Below are positions 37,560 through 51,240 of a stretch of DNA of 64,000 nt, in pieces. Under the pieces are notes generated by a model that ran no database searches, was not told the origin of the DNA, and saw nothing but the letters and a program-made list of their open reading frames with translations. Position numbers and translations under genes: made by a program. This DNA comes from Climacium dendroides. Its lineage: Eukaryota; Streptophyta; Bryopsida; Hypnales; Climaciaceae. The stretch is taken from the NCBI GenBank assembly GCA_950106755.1, contig OX467084.1, forward strand, positions 34,599,213-34,663,212. The letters run 5' to 3'. Positions within the stretch are counted from its first letter, which is position 1; the number at the start of each line of letters is the position of its first letter.

Positions 37560-39985
37560 GGAGGGGATAATGGATAGTGATGGGATCCTCCATATGGTCA
37601 AATGTAAAGTTTACAGTGCAATGGACAAAAAGCCTTGCATCATGGCACCCAAGATCCAAGTTGGATACCTTATTCAAACATGATGGCAAGAGGATTGCAA
37701 AAAAAATATGCCTCAATTTAAAGTGAAGCTTGGAGAGCACTACGTTGCCACTTAGTGCAAGCATAGGAAGAACTTGCAGTTGTATTCAGTGTGTCTGTCA
37801 CCAACAGTTCTACAACAAATCCATCAATGTACGATGATGGAAGCATGGAAAAAGAGGGTTCAATTTGCAATACTCTTTCAACTTCTTAGTGAAGGTCGTC
37901 CTATGGTAGACTTTAAATCTCGTATTTAACTATATAGACTTTTCAACATGCTTGACCTGCCAGTTGTTCATTGGTGTGATAATTCATCTTGGACAATGGT
38001 TGCTTACATGTATAAGCAGGTATACTTGGAGATGAAGAGGCTCATTGGTGCTGCGCGTTACTTTGCAATGATTGTCGATGAAGTGATTGCTATCGACAAT
38101 GGCAGCTATCTCTCTTTGTATATTTATGTAGTTCAAGATTGGGTTCAAATTCCTTTTCTTGTGTCTTTACAACGTGTAGAGTGTACCCCTAATGCCAAAA
38201 ATCTAACCAAACTCATCATAGAACCTGTCATTTTTGGCACTGGACTGGATTTGGAAATCGTAGCGTAGAAGCTTCTAAGTTTTGGTGTTGAAGGGCTTCT
38301 ACTTTACAAGGAATTAGATCTGATGTGACACTATAGATTTGAGAAGAACATGCTCGGTTCAGCATTGGTGTGCATTGCATTGCACACCGATGCAACTTGG
38401 CATTTAGGGTACTATCTAGTTTGGAATTTTTGCAGATATTGAAAAGCTCCTTTTCATCATTCATGCCTACTTTTGCAAAAGCCCAAAAAGGTTTGTGGAA
38501 ATCCAACAGTTGGCAGAGTTGACTGAAACCTAAGGTTTGAAAATGTTAAAAAATGTGCAAACAAGATGGATCAACCTAATTGAGCCTTTGAGGAGATTGC
38601 TTTCTAAATACCGCACCCTCATCTATAAGATGACAATTGATTAGGGAAAGAACGTCAAAGCTGAGGTAAACATTTCTATTTTTTTTAGAAGTCTTTTCTT
38701 CTGTGGAGTCTTTGGGGGGGGCCAAGTCTGTATATAAATCAGATGTTAGTGGTTTATTAAGTTAATCTCACAGTGTTGATTTGTGTCATAGGCTTGGCTG
38801 GTATTGCTCCTCGATCCTTATGTAATGCTGGAAATGTGTGCGCTTCTGTCTTTGTTGGAGGCAATTGACACATTGGTGAATTTTGTGCAAAAAAGGACGT
38901 TTACATTTGTGATTTTGTAGCGGCAATGAAGATTTGTTAGGGATCACTATACAAGATGTACAAGGACAAAGCAATATTGTTCTCAATAGACGAGTTTTGG
39001 AGTTTCAACAACCTCTTAGACTCTAGCTACGAGCATATTCATATAAAGTGGATCATAGATTTCAACTATCATTCTATTGTTTTGTGTTTTGTTTGCTACA
39101 GTGAACAAATTCATGCTGAACATAAAGGTAGCCTTGTGGACCGAGAACTTTGGGCTACGTTGGTGGCCAAAGTTAAAGCGTAATGTACAAGTGAATGTCC
39201 CTAAACCTTAAAATTTTTGTAAATGTCTTTGGCTTTTCAAAATGTTATTTTTGGAATTCTCAAAATGCCTGAATGTACCTATGGACCATCAATTTCCAAA
39301 TTCATTGCATGGACTTATGCGTCGTATACTTTGGTTTTCTTGTTCTGTCTTCAATACTTTCAGAAATTGACACATCAGCAACAGTACATGCACATGTTGA
39401 AGTTACTGTGTTCTCAATGAAAATGGCTTCTAGTTTGTGTCATAGTAGATGTAGCGAAGATGCTTGTGGAGGAGTTGGAAGACAAATTTCTAGTGCATCA
39501 TGTGATAAATGCCTTCAGCATGCTATATCCGCAATACTGGTGCTAAGGAGATGTTTGATAAACATTTGTGAACTTTGATGGACGCCTATGATCATGGAAA
39601 TTTTTTGTGGGAAGGTGATAAGAAGATGTTGACAAAACCCCTCGTAGATCTTGATGTAATCATGTCTCAACGTGGCCTCTTCAAAGCGTATATGAAGTCA
39701 AACTCTAGAGTTGCCATGTTATCACCATACAATGTCAACTCCTTGACAAAAGTATGGTGGGTACTAGACAATAACAACAACCTCAAGTAGAATTTCAGGG
39801 AGTTTTTGAAACTTGCTAAAATGGCAATCATGCATGTCATAGGCTCCGTTGAAGATGAGCGCATTTTCTCCAATATTGGCTTTTTAAAGTCGAAACTAAG
39901 AAATAGTTTGTAGGAGCATATTGAAGTTCTTGAAATGTATTCCCAACATATCTACAACCTAGAAAACTTTCCTTACTAAGCTATA
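37560..39985 (+). pseudogene. Decayed hAT-superfamily transposase with BED-like zinc finger
   Basis: Plus-strand pieces follow the layout of plant hAT-like zinc finger proteins. First comes a BED-like finger (KCKVYSAMDKKPCIMAPK, then in another frame KLDTLFKHDGKRIAKK, then GEHYVAT..CKHRKN) at about 37,600-37,760. Next is EGRPMVDF and the long open piece 37,948-38,268 with VHWCDNSSW, ARYFAMIVDEV and NGSYLSLYIYVV. Further fragments follow: FGVEGLLLYK, LLSLLEAIDTLVNFVQ, WATLVAKV. The C-terminal hAT dimerisation region is at about 39,815-39,905 (KMAIMHVIGSVEDERIFSN, GFLKSKLRN). At least ten in-frame stops and several frameshifts rule out function. Terminal repeats and the 8-bp duplication expected for hAT were not found. 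Confidence 0.85.
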
Positions 39986-42566
39986 TTTGATGATTGGTTT
40001 GTCTCAAGTAGACGCGGCAAATACCTGACAAGCATTTAAAAAACTTTTGTAGCAGATTACAAGGTAGTGCAATAGGTAGCTATGTTTTTGGAAGTAGTAG
40101 TTTGCAGGTACTATAGTGATTTAGTTTGTTGGCAAGTGAGGTGTAGCTTTTCCTTACTTCGTAGGGATGTTGGCTAAATGTTCCAACCATGACTTGAATT
40201 CATATTACATGCTCTTATGGACTTATGTGTATTCTCCATCTTATTCATGATGTTATGTTTCCTTCCCTTACAAACTGCACATGCGTTTTTTCTTTCCTAG
40301 TTCTTGACTTGGGTACATCTTGGATGTTATAGGGAGATGCATGTAATTGGAGGAGTACTTGACTATTTCTTGCAATCCATTTGTTTGATTTCAATGGACT
40401 TACTTGGGTGTTAGAGGGGTGTTTGGGTGGATGCAAGTCCAAGTTAAAATTTTAGGATTGTACACTTTTTTAGAATTACAAACACTCTAGTTTTTTTGAG
40501 GCAATTTGATGATAGGTAGTAATCCTAGCTTTGCCACATGTTCCTTTTGGCTCCACGTGTTTGGCTCCCTTGTATTTTGGTTGTATTTGTCAAAGTTTTT
40601 TCAATCTAGCATATCGCCTTTCTTGCATGTTGCCACCTCAATTGGATTAGAGAGCAATTTGCCACTAAAAAGACCTCCATATTTTGTCGTTTTTCACCAT
40701 TTTTTTTGACCAAAAATTTACAATTCACTAGTTTGTCTTCTCGCGGTCACTAGTGATCGCCAAAAAAAATGAAATAATATAAAGAATTTGACCAAGGAAT
40801 TTAATGAAAAGTGACCCCTATCGCTATCTCGTAACTACCAATTTTCTTGTTGAAATCACCACTTAGGCACAAGTGCCTTCTTGTTCAATTGAAAAAATTG
40901 AAAAAAAGCCCTAGTCATACATATTGTACCCCTTGAAGTATACAAAATTTATAAAGGAGAGTTGTGAAAATTTGTATTATGCAAATGTAAAAGGACTAAC
41001 CCTAGAATCTACATGTGTTTAGATGGATGGAAAAACAAAGATTATATGTATTCAAAACATGTTTGTATTCTTTATTTGTTTAAAATTAAAACATCTAAAC
41101 CTTGAGAGGTTAAAATTTAAAATTTCCAAAATAGATATGAATAATAAATAATAAACAAGAAATATTTATTTCTAAATTTTTTTCCCATTTGTTATCAAAT
41201 TGTGTACATGGTATGGTATTCTCTTATTACAAAATGATATGAATGTTTGGTCTTCACTAATTGCATTTCACCATTGTATATAGATATGAATTTATAAATA
41301 TATTTGCTCATCACAATATGTTCAAATCTTTAAGAAGAAAACGTTTTTATTACATATAGAAGACCTATGATTTTATTGGTGAAAATTAAAATATAATAAA
41401 TATCATTCAAATATAGTAGCAAAATTGAGCATACAATGTAATAAATATTGAGTTTGAATAAATGATTTGTCATAGGCTCATTCCTTTGGCATTAATGCTT
41501 ACAAATTTACATCAAATAATTTTGTTTTCTTAAATGTTGATGAAAAGTTTTTAAAAACTCTCACTTACCAAAAGTAGATAAAATAAACTATTTTTATATT
41601 ATTTTAAAATCCCATTCTCATTTTTGTTTGCAAATGTAATACAAAATAATCCACTTCATTTTGTTTTAAAGTTGAAATTTTCATAACCTTCTCTATTTCC
41701 TGTTATTTGGATGTAAGGGATTCTTTTTAAATTCATGAATTCTTCACCAATTATTTCCAAAAACAAATCTACTAAAAACTTAAAGTTAATAATAAAGATA
41801 AACATTATTTCATAATTCCAAACTAACTTGTAATTTTTGTATTTTCATAATAGTAATACCATTGAAATTGTTTAAATAGATAATGAATATGATGAAAAAG
41901 TTCCAAGTATTTGTATAAAGAATATTTTACAAATATTTAAACCATAGAAAATACAATCACAGTAGTAGTATTTAATTAGATGGTATTTATGTTTTGATTC
42001 ACATTTGAAATGCATTTAGAATTCTTTTTCTATTTAATGAAGAGAGAATGAATTTTAATAAATAACTATATATCGAGAATCAATAGAAAAAATTAAGGAA
42101 AAAAAGTCAATAATTTAGAAAAACTAAACACAAATGGATTAATATGGGCTATTAATGATTTTTTAAATTTATTTGTTTGGTCTAATTATCATAGATGTAT
42201 ATACTATTTTTTTTAAACTTAAGAGTATTTCAAAACTTTGAGAAATTATGAAATGGTATCCTTATTAGAGTTATAATAAAATTGTGTAGAATCTTACCAT
42301 CAATTTTTTGTAGATTAATATATGTCATGATTTTGGCAAGTTATCTTCTTCATGCAATGGTTCAAAATACAATTTTGAGGCAATACTTAACCTTACAAAG
42401 CATCTTCACCCGTATTAGTATAAATATTTTTGAAAATATTAAATTAAAATTTTATAATAAATTTTATAATATAAAGATAATTAATTAAGAAGCTTTTAAT
42501 TCTAAATTTAAATTTTAAATGATTTATTTTTCTATAAGGCACTTACTTAAATATATATTTAATCAC
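39986..42566. other. AT-rich intergenic stretch
   Basis: No gene is supportable. A perfect palindrome (TCACTAGTGA) with longer imperfect arms lies near 40,745. From about 41,000 on, base composition is extremely AT-rich, continuing into the last introns of the next gene. Confidence 0.5.
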
Positions 42567-45500
42567 TTAAGAAATCTTTGATTCTCTTTGTGATTCTAGG
42601 ATTTTCTCAATGGGCATTGCTAATATATCATCTACCCATACTTTACGCTTTGATTTTGCTCCAAATTTTTTTAAACGAGAACTAATTTGAATATCTGAAA
42701 ATATGTAAATTATTGAATTTTATTTCAAACATAAAATTTAAGATAAATTACAAAATAATACTCCATAATAATTTAAAGGTTTTCATTGAACCATTAGTTT
42801 TACAATATGATAGAATATATAGATGCTAAATTCTATTTCATCTAATTTCTATCATAATATTATTAATAATATAAATGATTTAAAATAATATAATTCTAAA
42901 AAATTTGTCAGCTCCAAATTTTTATTTTGACAAAGAAATTCTAAAATACATTTTAAAAAAATTCATCTAAAACTACTAATATTATTATTTACACCAAATA
43001 TATTTTCATTAAAATTTTAATATTAACAATAATATTTATTGATAAATTCTTAAAAATATTATCTATATTTCAAATTTTACATATAATATATTAATAGAAG
43101 ACTCTTCTTGGTTTTTTATATTGTTTTCAAAATATAAAATCATTGAATTAAGTACTAATTAAATATTCTGTGAATTATCCAAACTTATTCTATAAACATC
43201 ATTTATTTAAACCATTAGAATTGATTCACTTAGAAAACTTGTACTTTATATTTACAAAAATTCTCATGATTTTGTTTACAAAATTTCAATGATGCAAATT
43301 TGAATCAATCTCAAAAAGTTGAAAACATATAACAAACAAATGTTAATGATTATGAATTTCTACATTTGAATAAGGAATAGCCAAATAAGTTAATTCAAGT
43401 ACAAAAATTTATACTATAAATATTAAATAATTAAAATATAAAACCTGAAAAATGATTATTTTTTCTCTAAAAAGGTGAATTATCTTTCATTACATTGTCA
43501 AGAATTTTTAAATACAAACCATATAGTATAATTGTACCTATATGGGAGCTTTGATTTGGACCCTCATAAGGATATTCTAGTAGATCTTTGGTCATATTAT
43601 CTGTTGTTGATTGTAATGACATTGCTTGTTGTAACAATGCCCTTTTAAATTTCAATATTGAAAATATTAATGTACAAATAAATAGCTTAATTTTTATTTT
43701 ATTTAATAACAAAATTAAAATTATGCTAGTATATGGAAATTGTTGAAGAAACAAATCATTTCAAGTGAAAAAAATTGTATGATTTTATGAAAATATATTT
43801 ACATAGACTCTTGTAATATATTTAGAGTATAGATTTTGATATATGTTATTTATTATCATTATAATGTATGATTTTCTTATACCTATTAAAGAGGTGAGTA
43901 TGTTTATTGTTTTTAAATTTGTTACAAAATTATATTTTCAAAATTATGATCAATTAATATTTTTTAATTAAATGAAAACAATCACAATATACCAATGTTA
44001 GATTTTGGTATTGCGTAGATGGTATATATAGATATATAGATATATATATAGATACATCTTTTTGTATGCACTAGAAAATTTTTAAAATACACTTTTTTAT
44101 TGACTTAAAAAAAATAGTATAAGAAATAAATTTTTGGATTTAATCTCTTGCATGCATTGTATATAAAATATGTAGTTTGTAAATTCAAATGAATACAATG
44201 TTAAAATTCTATGTCTCATGTTATAAAGTTTGAATTTTTTTAGAGTATAAATTTTTATTAAAAAAAGGGATAATTTATAATGAAAACTTTTGAAAAAAAG
44301 CCCTTAAAAAACATATTTTTATACTAGCACAAATTTTAAAATAGAAACAAGATAATCTTTTTAACTAATAAGGCTAAAATTTTAAGTTTATCCATGTTGG
44401 TGTTATTTAAAGTGTAATATAGGAATTGCATAAATTTAATATCCAAATTTGATGGTTATGGCTTTATAATTTTTACTTAATTGTATTTTTTGGCAATAGA
44501 AATTTGATTACAAATGCATTCTTCATATTTAATTTATATATACTAATCCTCATAGACCCTCATAGAATTGACATCCAATGGATAGATGATGAACATTTTT
44601 GGAAGCTATGTGAATTAGCTAAAGGTTACTTAAGTTTTTTGAATATGCAATTTTAGTATATTCTTTAAAGATGTGACTAACTTAATCACTCAATATTTCA
44701 TGATTGCAATGCAAGGTTCAAATTCCTTTTAACAATCATATACCCTACATTCAAAATGGAAGTGGCTACTGCCTCAACTAAAGAATATAGAAAACCAATC
44801 TCATATCCAAATACTTCTTGATCCAAGTACCATCGAAAATTAAATCATTTCATGTCTAGATGGGAAGAAAAAGAAAAATTGTAAAAGCAAGATTTGATTG
44901 TCTCCATATAAAAAAAAAATTATTTTGACTTAAAATCTTTAAATTTTTTATTTTTACTTTTACCAAAGTCTTTGGGGAGTTGAAAAGTTTTAAACTTTTT
45001 GCATCATATTAGGTAGGAAAAAACCTTTGGGTTTTGATATTCACAACATTTGTTGCCATAGATTTAAATGCAACTATTTTTTACATTAGAATTAGAATTA
45101 GAATTGTGGCTCAGGATTGTGGAGGAATAAGTTAGTAGAATGACATACGTGAGTAATACTTGGCGTTGTTTTAATGTATAATTTGAAATGTTTGAATCAC
45201 CTTCTTTTCTCGGAGTAGGTTTGGCACTAGATATAGACAATTCAAATAATGAATATAAGATAGGAATATCACTAAATATTTAATTCAAATTTTACCCAAT
45301 TATCTTAAAGCATATTACAAGAATCATGTAGTAGAAGTAAAAATATCTACTTTTAAAAGTCTACAGTAAACTCAATCTGCCCATGCGTATGAATAAAAAT
45401 AACATTTTGAAAGTAATAGGTTGGATTCTAATCAAACTTTTGTTTACCTTGTTGTGATATTCTCAATAGGAAGTTTTGCAATTCTTTCCAATTCAATGTC

Positions 45501-48500
45501 TTCAAGACATGCATATAGAAATTTAATGGCCTCAGTTTGAATTGTAGGTTCTACAATCTGGATAATAACAAACATGAAGCTCTTGAACATTAGTAATAAT
45601 TTCATCTCCTTCATCAAGTAACACAAACCACCAAAGGGTAGTCCAAATCTCTAAAAATGCAAAGATGTATTATAAATTGCAACTTAGACAAATAATTTAT
45701 TCAAAACCAAGTTCTCATTTTACAAATTAGTTATATTTACCCTCATTGATAGAAAGGAGTTTTAAAAAAAAATTGTTTATAAAAATTTGAATCCTTCATA
45801 ATAGATGGATAAAAAACTTTGTTGTTTGAAATCTAAAGTCAAATTACAATTTTCTCGTGAATTTTGGCTTTGCACCTTTAATAGATTTAAAAATTAATTA
45901 GAATAATATGAAATAAGAAGATGGTTTGCAACCATTTAGACACTTATTGAACTACATCATCAAATTTGTATGCAATTTCTTGAGACATGACAAATTATCA
46001 TAGTAAGAATAGTAAATATTGAAGTGGGCACATTCATTCCTTAAAAGATGGTGAGGGAATGGAGAATTTTAGATTGTATAGTGTACCTCATCTTGTTGCT
46101 TTGAAGCTAATTGGTCATTCCAAGTGCCTTTGGATTGCCCAACATTCTTGTCTTCTTGAACTCCTCCTTTTCTATTGGTATTTATTGAAAGCTTGTTTGC
46201 TTCTGTTAAAAAAATAGGAACAAATACGCCATCTTTAAAAAAAATGCTCCATTGAAAGCATTGAAATCAAACTTATTGATAATATTACCCCCTAAGTGGT
46301 CCACACCATGTTTTATTTGTTAGCGTATTCATTATAGTTTTTTGTACGAAGAACTCCAATAGAACGTTTGAATTTTCTTATTTAGTTGAGTAATTTGGTG
46401 TAATAAGAAAGGATCATGATTATGACCATGTAAAATTTGTGTATTTTTTTTACTTTGTTGTGCATGCCTCAAAATTAGTTTTATAAGTAATATGCCCCCA
46501 AATGCAAGAACCACCATATATAAGATTTCAACTACACATAAAAAATGGTTAAACTATCCCAAGGCATTACAAATGTTTCCTACAAGCACACAAATGAGAC
46601 CCCTATGTGTTAATACATTTTGTCCATTGACAACAACACATACTTGTGAATTGTAAATATAATGGAGTGCCAAGACATTTGGAAAACAAAACCCAAGGCT
46701 TATATATATACAAACCGAATAATTCTCCAATATCAAATCATGCGAAGCAAGGACATGAAAATTTACTTTTATTCTTGGTCGGAAAATAATGTATGGATAC
46801 CTTCAATACAAAATGACATATGTAAGTTGATCAAACCACCTTATGTAGTCCAAAATTAATTATACATTTAAATTTCCAATATTTTTAAAAATATTAACAA
46901 AATCAAGTGTAACTATCTTGTGAAAAGGGACATCTTATCAATAAATCAAATACCCAATCCACCCACCTACCCTCCAAAACCAAAAGAGCTTTGATATGGG
47001 TACGGCATATGGAATTTGATTGTATTATACAAAATATTGATATGGTACAACATATCGATACATGTGTGGGATGTAGGATATAGAAAATGATTATTAATTC
47101 CATATCAATTGAAATCTAACATACTCAAAAAAAATATACATATCAAGATTAATGAAAATATAGATATTAATTCAATCATTTATTAAATCAATGGGTAATG
47201 AAATGAATTCATTCACTATTACCTCAAAAGTGACATTTACTATTTACGCCAATAGTTATGTATTTCAAAAAATTGGAAAATACATAACACAATTAGATGA
47301 AATCAAGCCATTATGAACATTCTTAAAGACATTATACATCCTCTAGACCACCCAGGGGTTAAAAAAAAACAATATCCTACCTCGAAGCTTGTACGCCAAT
47401 ATTTTTGTTGTTTGTTGATACATGTGGTTTCGGCGTGCTAAGTCCTCTTCTAGCTTTTGTTCCAGTCACATATGCAAAAGTAAGTATTGTTATATTTTGA
47501 TAGAATATTGCAATAAGTTGAATTCTTGACAATTTGACCTTCATAGTAAACTATTTTGGCATTGGTAAGGTAAGAAATCCATAAAACACTTGGGCTCTAA
47601 AGTGTCTTTGAATGAAGAGTTATATTTTATTGTGCTTTCTCATTGCATCCATCAATGTATAAATAGTATACATTTCATGAAGTGGATACTTTTAGTGATC
47701 ATTGCATTTTACTTCAAAATTCATAACTAACTCCATGAAGTTCCCAAAAAATATGAAACGGCTTGGATTAGATGCCAATTCCATTTAGCTTTCAAGAAAA
47801 TTTACTGAAAAATTAATTTCAAGAAGTTTAACCTCCCCAAATTACTTTTTAGTTCTTAAGAGGGCACTTTATGGACCTCTTGCCTTTTTGATTTCAACAT
47901 CTATCTAACAGCTTAGTCAAAAAATAAATAATAAAAAAGGGTGCCTAAATTACTGACCTTGTTTCTTGAAAAAGGTGGATTAACCAAAAAAGATTTCCTA
48001 ATTCATATCTTGCATCTCTTCTTTGTCAATAACTATAAACATAAATTGCAAAGTTTTTTGCCTTGCCATTTTAACCGTTTTAAAGCACAATTTTTCATAA
48101 ACAAAACATATTTTTCACAAAAAACATATTTTTTACACACATCAAACATTGACACTTAACAAAACCTTGACTTATAAGGTAAAGACTTTAGGATTTGAAA
48201 GTAAAGACAAGGACTTAAATTAATGAGGCTGCCTTAGATGAAAGTAGCAACAATCCAAAAATTGTAAGAACAACTTCAATGAATACCTCATTTATTTTAA
48301 TTATATTTTAAAAAATTCAATTTTAATATATTATATTTTACATTGCCTAATTTTTTGCACTTTAATTAATTATTAAGGAGAAAGTTGTTTAAACTACGCT
48401 TAGCAAGCTATTGTAAGTCAAAAGGTAGGGCACTAGGAGTATACAAAAGTAATATTTTTGAGAAACTTGTCTCAATAGCTTTTAGAAAGAATCTAGCTTG

Positions 48501-50957
48501 CAATAGATTTTGAACTCAAAATTTCAATCTTTGCTAAATAATGTGCATTTTTATTCAATTCATTTATATACTCAAAATGTGATTTTATTTTAATTTTTAA
48601 TTAAAAAATTTGCTAATATAACAAAGATAGATGTATCTGTGCCCTTCTTCTTTCATGTACCAATGGTATACATTTGCTTTCTAGTTTGTATTCCATTGGT
48701 ATATGAAAATAGAATTGGGTGGAAGGCAATGAACGGATATGTAAGAAGTTCCATTACTCTTGATTATTAGCTATGAGCAAATGGAGATTAAAATTATGTT
48801 GCGTACTTTATGTATTTTTAGGTCCCTTACTTCCAAATACAAAATCCTTTCAATTGTTGTAAATCACACAAAATTATGCATTTGTAAATGATACCCTTAG
48901 TAAAATTTAATCACAAAAAAACAAAAATAATAGGATTTACAAAACTAAAACTAAAACTATTATAGAAATAAAAAGTATTAAAATAAGATTTGAAGATGCT
49001 TAACTAAAGAAGAATAAATTGAATTTAGATATAATTGATATTTTCAATGAAGAAGTAAGGGTGAATCCATTAGTGATTCAATCACGAATTTGAAATAACA
49101 TTGATTATAAACTTAAGTGCATTGTATAAAAAAAAATTATAAAAATTGTATTTCACCTCTTTGGAGAGTTGAATATTACGAGTGATGTCAGTTAATTCAT
49201 TAGTAAGTTTTTGATTTTGTTGAACTAGCATCTCAGTTTGGTGGGTGTGATATATAACTTCCTTTCTAAGTTGTTCATTCTCCATAATTGTTCTTTTTGT
49301 TTTCTTATATACAAAACACCACCATTAGTAAAGGCGAATACATCTATGTTGATTATTGATTCACGTTGTGAACTATAAAAATAAATGAAAATGAAAACTA
49401 CACAAAACCTTAATAACATATATAATACTTTCACAATTGTTTAATAAAATATCAAAAGGATATATATGATTATGAATCCACATATTTGTTTCATTTCATA
49501 AACCAATTTTTAATTTAAAATATAAAAGATTTAGAAATTTAGGAAATAAAATACATTGAAAAGGAACAAATCATATCTCTTTAACCTTGAAAGGAAGTTA
49601 AGGCAAAAAAGTAGCCTCATGGATGATTCATGATTGTTGTAGAAATGAAGAATGCACCTATTGGTTCAAAAATTGGATCATGTTCAACAAAGTACCTTAG
49701 TAATAGGTCTCGTCTTTTCACGAGGGTTAAATATTTGATGAATAGACTAAATTTTGTCAAACTCATGGCAAAATAAACAAACACAACAACTACTACACAT
49801 ACCAAATTCTAAAAATCAATAAGAAGTGTATAGTCATACAGAGTGAAGTTGTTCCTTAAGTGTATTGGACATTTCTTTCTTTGTCTCTTCCACTCGGGTT
49901 TGTATCTCTTTCTTGAGTCGTTCTTTCTCTTGAACTGATACCCTTTCAACATCACTAATTGCCTCTGCATGGTCTCTTTGCTCTTTGAGCAATTGTTCTT
50001 TCAACCTAAATATGGAAAGTCCAATATTTAAAGAACAAAGAAAGAATTCTTTATATGAGAATCCATGGATGAGATCAACCCTCTTTAATAATGTTTTCTA
50101 TCTTTTGTAATTTCCAAGTTTGAAGTCGAACAAATTCTTCCTTCAAGAGCCAAATTGCATGAAACCAAGTTGATGGAATTCTCCTTTAATATACGCTTTT
50201 GAACAATGCCTCATGATCCAAGAAACTTCGACATAAGAAAACCACACAAACAAACAAACAAAAAATTACTGGTAGCTCCTTCATGGAATTGAGGATAATA
50301 ATTTTCCACAAAAGAAAGATGATAATGTATACGTACGCAGCGTTTTCATCCTCTATGGCTTTCTTTTTGACAGCAAAATCCTGCATTTCTCGAAGTCTCA
50401 CATGTGCAGCTTCCAATTTCAACTTCATGCTATTCAGTTGAAACTCATGAGCACTGGTAAGATAAGCCATTTGTTTATTCATTCGTGTAACGGTGTCTTT
50501 ACGATCTTGCTCCGATTTCGCATAGGCTTCTTCAAGTTCAACGATTCTGGTATCTTTGACGTTTCCCTCACTGAATGAACGATTCATAAACGTTTACAAA
50601 ATCTGAATCCACTCCTCAAGATTCGTTGCATTGGATTGGGTTAACCATACAAAAGTTCACTCAATTAAACACCTAGACATATCACCAGATAGGGAAACTT
50701 TCTGTCAAGTAAACTGCAACTAGCGAATGAGCAACAATTTTCAAGTACCTTGTGAGAAAGTCGATGATGTCTGTTAATGTGGCGATTTTCTCCCTTGCCC
50801 CGTTGCTGAGCTTTTCCATACTCCCGACAATGAACTGGGATCTATCTTCAAGCCGCCGCATCTTGTCCGTGATTGTTATCACGTCAAGATCCTTCTTCAG
50901 CAAGCTCGCTTTCAGCATGTCCAGCTCATCGCCGCCCTTTTCAGGCTTTTTCGCCAT
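42567..50957 (-). CDS. CFAP157: CFAP157-like coiled-coil axonemal/basal-body protein
   Basis: Nine exons join in frame to 428 codons plus stop: 50957-50749, 50570-50337, 50005-49840, 49303-49157, 47453-47381, 46202-46087, 45557-45448, 43641-43538, 42694-42567. The start (MAKKPEKGGDEL) has an in-frame TAG about 75 bases upstream. Almost the whole protein is predicted heptad-rich coiled coil. Matches to the CFAP157 family are the segment VQEKERLKKEIQTRV, a 17-residue spacing to TKRTIMENEQLR (TTKRAIKEN in the human protein), and LARRNHMYQQTTKIL. The C-terminus is basic (SRLKKFGAKSKRKVWVDDIL). Known role: cilium and sperm-flagellum structure, with loss in mouse causing sperm defects; in plants it would act in motile sperm. 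It is shorter than the human protein. Exon 5 has a weak acceptor (AAAAG, no pyrimidine tract), chosen because it alone keeps the frame; exons 8 and 9 are less conserved and rest on phase and splice sites. BBOF1, a sister family, is the alternative. Confidence 0.82.
46288..47358. mobile_element. TTAA-type element filling intron 5 of the CFAP157-like gene
   Basis: The left end is TTA then CCCCCTAAGTGGTCCAC; the right end is GTGGTCTAG in inverse orientation, ending AGGGG followed by TTAA at 47359-47362. Inverted ends match at 13 of 15 positions. The element occupies almost the whole intron and its right boundary is 22 bases from the exon 5 donor. Its termini differ inward from the 14.6-kb copy, so it is probably another subfamily. 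Confidence 0.45.
47690..47890. repeat. Single copy of the composite repeat in intron 4
   Basis: It contains CATAACTAACTCCATGAAG, ACGGCTTGGATTAGATGCC and GAAAATTTACTGAAAAATTA in the order found four times at 17.8-18.7 kb. The rest of intron 4 (47,454-49,156) shows nothing recognised. Confidence 0.65.
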
Positions 50958-51240
50958 TTTGTCTACACTTACAGTTCCTAAATCAGAACAGGATCCATCA
51001 GCTCCTACATCGCACCTCTAAATTGTCATGATCCCGTTCTGAGGTGATCCCTCGGGCGATCCTCTGTTACATAGAGAAAACTGCCTCTGCTGCATGCAAT
51101 CACTGCACTAACCGAATGCATACTAAAATTGACCCCATCCAGCACCCTCAGCATCATGAACCTTCATATATATTCAAGCCCACGGCAGAAGACAGAGAAA
51201 AGTACCCTAACGTCTTGATATTTAGGCATGTTATCAAACA

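Noticed and set aside
46332..46517. Open frame within intron 5 as a candidate exon of the CFAP157-like gene
   Set aside because: It lies inside the TTAA-type element, and neighbouring exons already splice in phase across it.
50010..50165. Possible extra exon of the CFAP157-like gene (frame reading LLKEEFVRLQTWKLQKIE)
   Set aside because: Exon 50570-50337 joins 50005-49840 directly in phase and matches the family without it; the stretch lacks an in-frame acceptor and donor pair.
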